Assembly (NCBI GenBank): GCA_025463365.1
Contig: JAOBWM010000165.1
Coordinates: 1 to 53,743, forward strand
Length of the DNA: 53,743 nucleotides
Reading direction: 5' to 3'
Origin: Acidimicrobiales bacterium
Lineage (GTDB): Bacteria > Actinomycetota > Acidimicrobiia > Acidimicrobiales > Iamiaceae
Shown here: piece by piece, positions 51,963-53,743 of the stretch
Layout: each line of letters begins with the position of its first letter
Position numbering within the stretch: position 1 is the first letter of the stretch
Notes under the pieces: model-generated
Seen by the model: only the letters and a program-made list of their open reading frames with translations
Database searches by the model: none
What the model was told of the DNA's origin: nothing
Translations under genes and position numbers: made by a program

Positions 51963-53743
51963 GCGATCGTCTCCACGCGGATCTCGGTGACCATGGCCGT
52001 GGCATCGATCAGCACGTTGGGCGACGGGTCGCCCTGGCGCCACGCCAACGTGACGGTGCCCTCGGGCACCGTGGGATCGGGCTGGGCCGCGGTGGTGATC
52101 GTCCCCTTGGCCGAGCTCACCTTGACCTGGTCGCCGGCGGCGACGCCGAGGCGATCGAGGTCGGCCGGATTGGCCCGCAGCGCACTCGAGCCGGCGAGCC
52201 CGACGAGGGATGGCGCGTGGGCGAGGTGCGTCCCCTGGTCGTAGAGGCGCCGGATCGTGACGAGGCGCAGCGAGTAGGCGTCGACCGGCGGGGCGCTCCA
52301 GCCGGTCGGCGCCGCGAACGCGACCGTGGTCGGCTGAGCGGCAGGGCCGGAGTCGACGTCGGGCGCATCGGGCGCATCGGGCGCATCGGGCGCATCGGTA
52401 CCTTCGGCCACGGCCTGGGACTGCGCCTCGGCGGCAGCGGCCTCGTGGGCTTGCGCCTCCGCGGGGTCGTCGGCCGCGGCGGCGGCCGTGTCGTGGACCG
52501 CGACGTCGTCGTGGGCAGCCGCCGCGTCGCCGCTGGCGGTGGCGTCGTCGACGTGATCCGCGGGTTCGGCCGGCTCCGGTGTGGGCCGCCCGGCGAGGAG
52601 TCCGTCGAGATCGGCGGTCAGTTCCGACCAGGTCAGCGCGGCGTGGGCCGGCGACAGGCGCTCGATCTCGGCCCAGATCTCCGTGGGCGAGGTGAAGCCC
52701 AGGTCGGCGCCGAGGCGGAAGGCGAGCTCGGCGGCGATCATCCAGTCGGGACGCGCCGTTCCGGGCGGGGTGACCTTCTGGCGCACGACCGTGACGCGGC
52801 CCTCGACGTTCGTGGTGGTGCCGTCGGTCTCGGCGAACCCGGCGACCGGCAGCACGATGTCGGCCGCAGACGACGAGGCGGTGAGGAACGTGTCGAGGGC
52901 GATGACCGTGGTGGCGCCGGCCACGCCGCGAGCCGCGAGGTCCGCGTCGGGGAAGTCGGCGAGCGGATCGGCACCGAGCAGCACGAGGGTGTCGACCTTG
53001 CCGTCGGCTGCGGCGGCGAGGATCCCGGCGGCGTCGAGGCCGCGTTCGGCGGGAACCTTGCCCCATGCCTCGGCGAACCAGCCGCCGTCGGCGTCGAGGG
53101 CGACGCGACCGGGCAGCAGGCCCGGGGCGAGCCCGACATCGATGGCACCGTGGACGTTGGCGCGGCGCAGGCCCGACAGGAACCGCACCTCCGGGTAGGC
53201 CTCGAGCAGCTTGGCGGCCGCCGCCACGGTGGCGTCGGGGGCCTCGGCGACCGAACCCCGCCCGAGCAGCACGGTGAACGGGCCGGCGGCCAGCAGGTCC
53301 CGCACGGGGGCGAGGTCGCCCTCTCCGGCGATGATCGACTCCACCAGTTCGTCGACCGCGCCCGGCACCGAGCGCAGGGAGTGGGCGGCGATGGAGGTGA
53401 GCTCGGTGTCTCGGGGCGCCAGCTCGATCACCTTGGCGCCGTGGCGCGTGACGGCGTCGCGGATGCGCAGGAACAGGACCGGGAGCTCGTCCTTGGGATC
53501 GGAGCCGATCACGAGGAGCGTGCCACCGGCCGCGCAGGCCTCGTCGATGGTGGCCCGGGGCAGGGAGGCGACGACCTCAGCAGGCAGCCCGTCGCCGAGC
53601 TGGGCATCGACGTGGTCGGTCCCGATGACGCCCTTGGCGAGCTTGGCCCATGCGTAGGCGGACTCGTTCGTCAGCCGGGCGCCGCCGAGCACGGCGACGC
53701 CGCCCGGACCGTTGCGGTCGAGCCCGGCCTTGATGGCCTTGGC
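51959..53743 (-). CDS. nuoG: NADH-quinone oxidoreductase subunit G, second complex I (N-terminus outside window)
   Basis: The 594 visible residues are the C-terminal part of the 75-kDa subunit: the molybdopterin-oxidoreductase-like fold (LLGADPLADFPDADLAARGV, VALDTFLTASSSAADIVLPV, EGRVTVVRQKVTPPG) and a final molybdopterin-binding-like barrel (DLDRLGVAAGDQVKV). The N-terminal iron-sulfur clusters lie beyond the right edge. Between the two domains sits an unusual linker of about 75 residues, rich in Ala, Asp and Glu, with DAP repeats. NuoG shows that this operon encodes an NADH-type complex I. Confidence 0.93.
   Translation of the reverse strand, partial: AKAIKAGLDRNGPGGVAVLGGARLTNESAYAWAKLAKGVIGTDHVDAQLGDGLPAEVVASLPRATIDEACAAGGTLLVIGSDPKDELPVLFLRIRDAVTRHGAKVIELAPRDTELTSIAAHSLRSVPGAVDELVESIIAGEGDLAPVRDLLAAGPFTVLLGRGSVAEAPDATVAAAAKLLEAYPEVRFLSGLRRANVHGAIDVGLAPGLLPGRVALDADGGWFAEAWGKVPAERGLDAAGILAAAADGKVDTLVLLGADPLADFPDADLAARGVAGATTVIALDTFLTASSSAADIVLPVAGFAETDGTTTNVEGRVTVVRQKVTPPGTARPDWMIAAELAFRLGADLGFTSPTEIWAEIERLSPAHAALTWSELTADLDGLLAGRPTPEPAEPADHVDDATASGDAAAAHDDVAVHDTAAAAADDPAEAQAHEAAAAEAQSQAVAEGTDAPDAPDAPDAPDVDSGPAAQPTTVAFAAPTGWSAPPVDAYSLRLVTIRRLYDQGTHLAHAPSLVGLAGSSALRANPADLDRLGVAAGDQVKVSSAKGTITTAAQPDPTVPEGTVTLAWRQGDPSPNVLIDATAMVTEIRVETIA
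52361..52396. repeat. Tandem 9-base repeat, four copies, inside nuoG
   Basis: GGGCGCATC is repeated four times without interruption. On the coding (minus) strand it encodes DAPDAPDAPDAP in the inter-domain linker. The exact identity of the copies suggests recent slippage and variable copy number between strains. Confidence 0.9.

Noticed and set aside
52361-52396. CRISPR-like direct repeats
   Set aside because: The units are 9 bases, contiguous, without spacers, and in frame within nuoG.
28768-53743. Recent tandem duplication of a single nuo operon
   Set aside because: The two sets differ in subunit content (no nuoG in the first), lengths and motif details, for example Nuo[10 protein letters not shown] versus NRIGPNRAG, so they are old, distinct copies.

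Overview
The window is very G+C-rich by eye, densely coded, with strong G/C preference at third codon positions and many 1-4 base start/stop overlaps. Several genes have a TANNNT -10 element 6-8 bases before the start codon, as expected for leaderless mRNAs. This, the catalase with its PerR/FurA-like repressor, the DivIVA-like protein and the gene content suggest a high-G+C actinobacterium, most probably of the Acidimicrobiia; that placement is inference. No gene-free stretch exceeds 300 bases, and I saw no rRNA, tRNA, CRISPR array or insertion sequence.

Region 1 (1-24578) is a purine-catabolism island: a LysR regulator (partial), a COG3964-type amidohydrolase, a small YheO/DauR-type regulator, a deaminase-type amidohydrolase, a purine phosphoribosyltransferase, an adenosine deaminase coupled to an 8-oxoguanine-deaminase-type enzyme, a four-gene ABC importer (NMT1-like lipoprotein, ATPase, two permeases), a secreted lipoprotein hydrolase, a second adenosine deaminase, and a seven-gene operon read leftward from 22294. 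That operon encodes a fused 2Fe-2S/molybdenum xanthine dehydrogenase, an SsnA-like amidohydrolase, an LLM-class flavin oxidoreductase, two Rieske non-haem iron oxygenases, an MFS transporter and a nucleoside hydrolase. Divergent from it are a diaminopropionate ammonia-lyase and an XdhC-type maturation protein. The set recalls the E. coli yge/ygf (xdhD-ssnA-dpaL) purine cluster but adds two Rieske oxygenases of the size and architecture of the methylxanthine N-demethylases NdmA/NdmB. No uricase is present. A 15-base semi-palindrome, roughly TTNACANNNYGTTGA, recurs in all four divergent promoter regions of the island and marks a likely regulon.

Region 2 (24519-28753) holds a PerR/FurA-like repressor divergent from a monofunctional catalase, a DivIVA-domain coiled-coil protein and a MidA-family methyltransferase.

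Region 3 (28768-39453) is an 11-subunit complex I operon on the minus strand, nuoA-B-C-D-H-I-J-K-L-M-N, with no nuoE, nuoF or nuoG between nuoD and nuoH. A possible 49-residue small gene fills the nuoK-nuoL gap.

Region 4 (39612-44170) separates the two complex I loci and carries two GT-C-like polytopic membrane proteins and an OafA-type acyltransferase.

Region 5 (44178-53743) is a second minus-strand nuo operon, nuoG (cut by the window edge)-H-I-J-K-L-M-N. Because it has nuoG it belongs to a conventional NADH dehydrogenase; the remaining genes would lie to the right.
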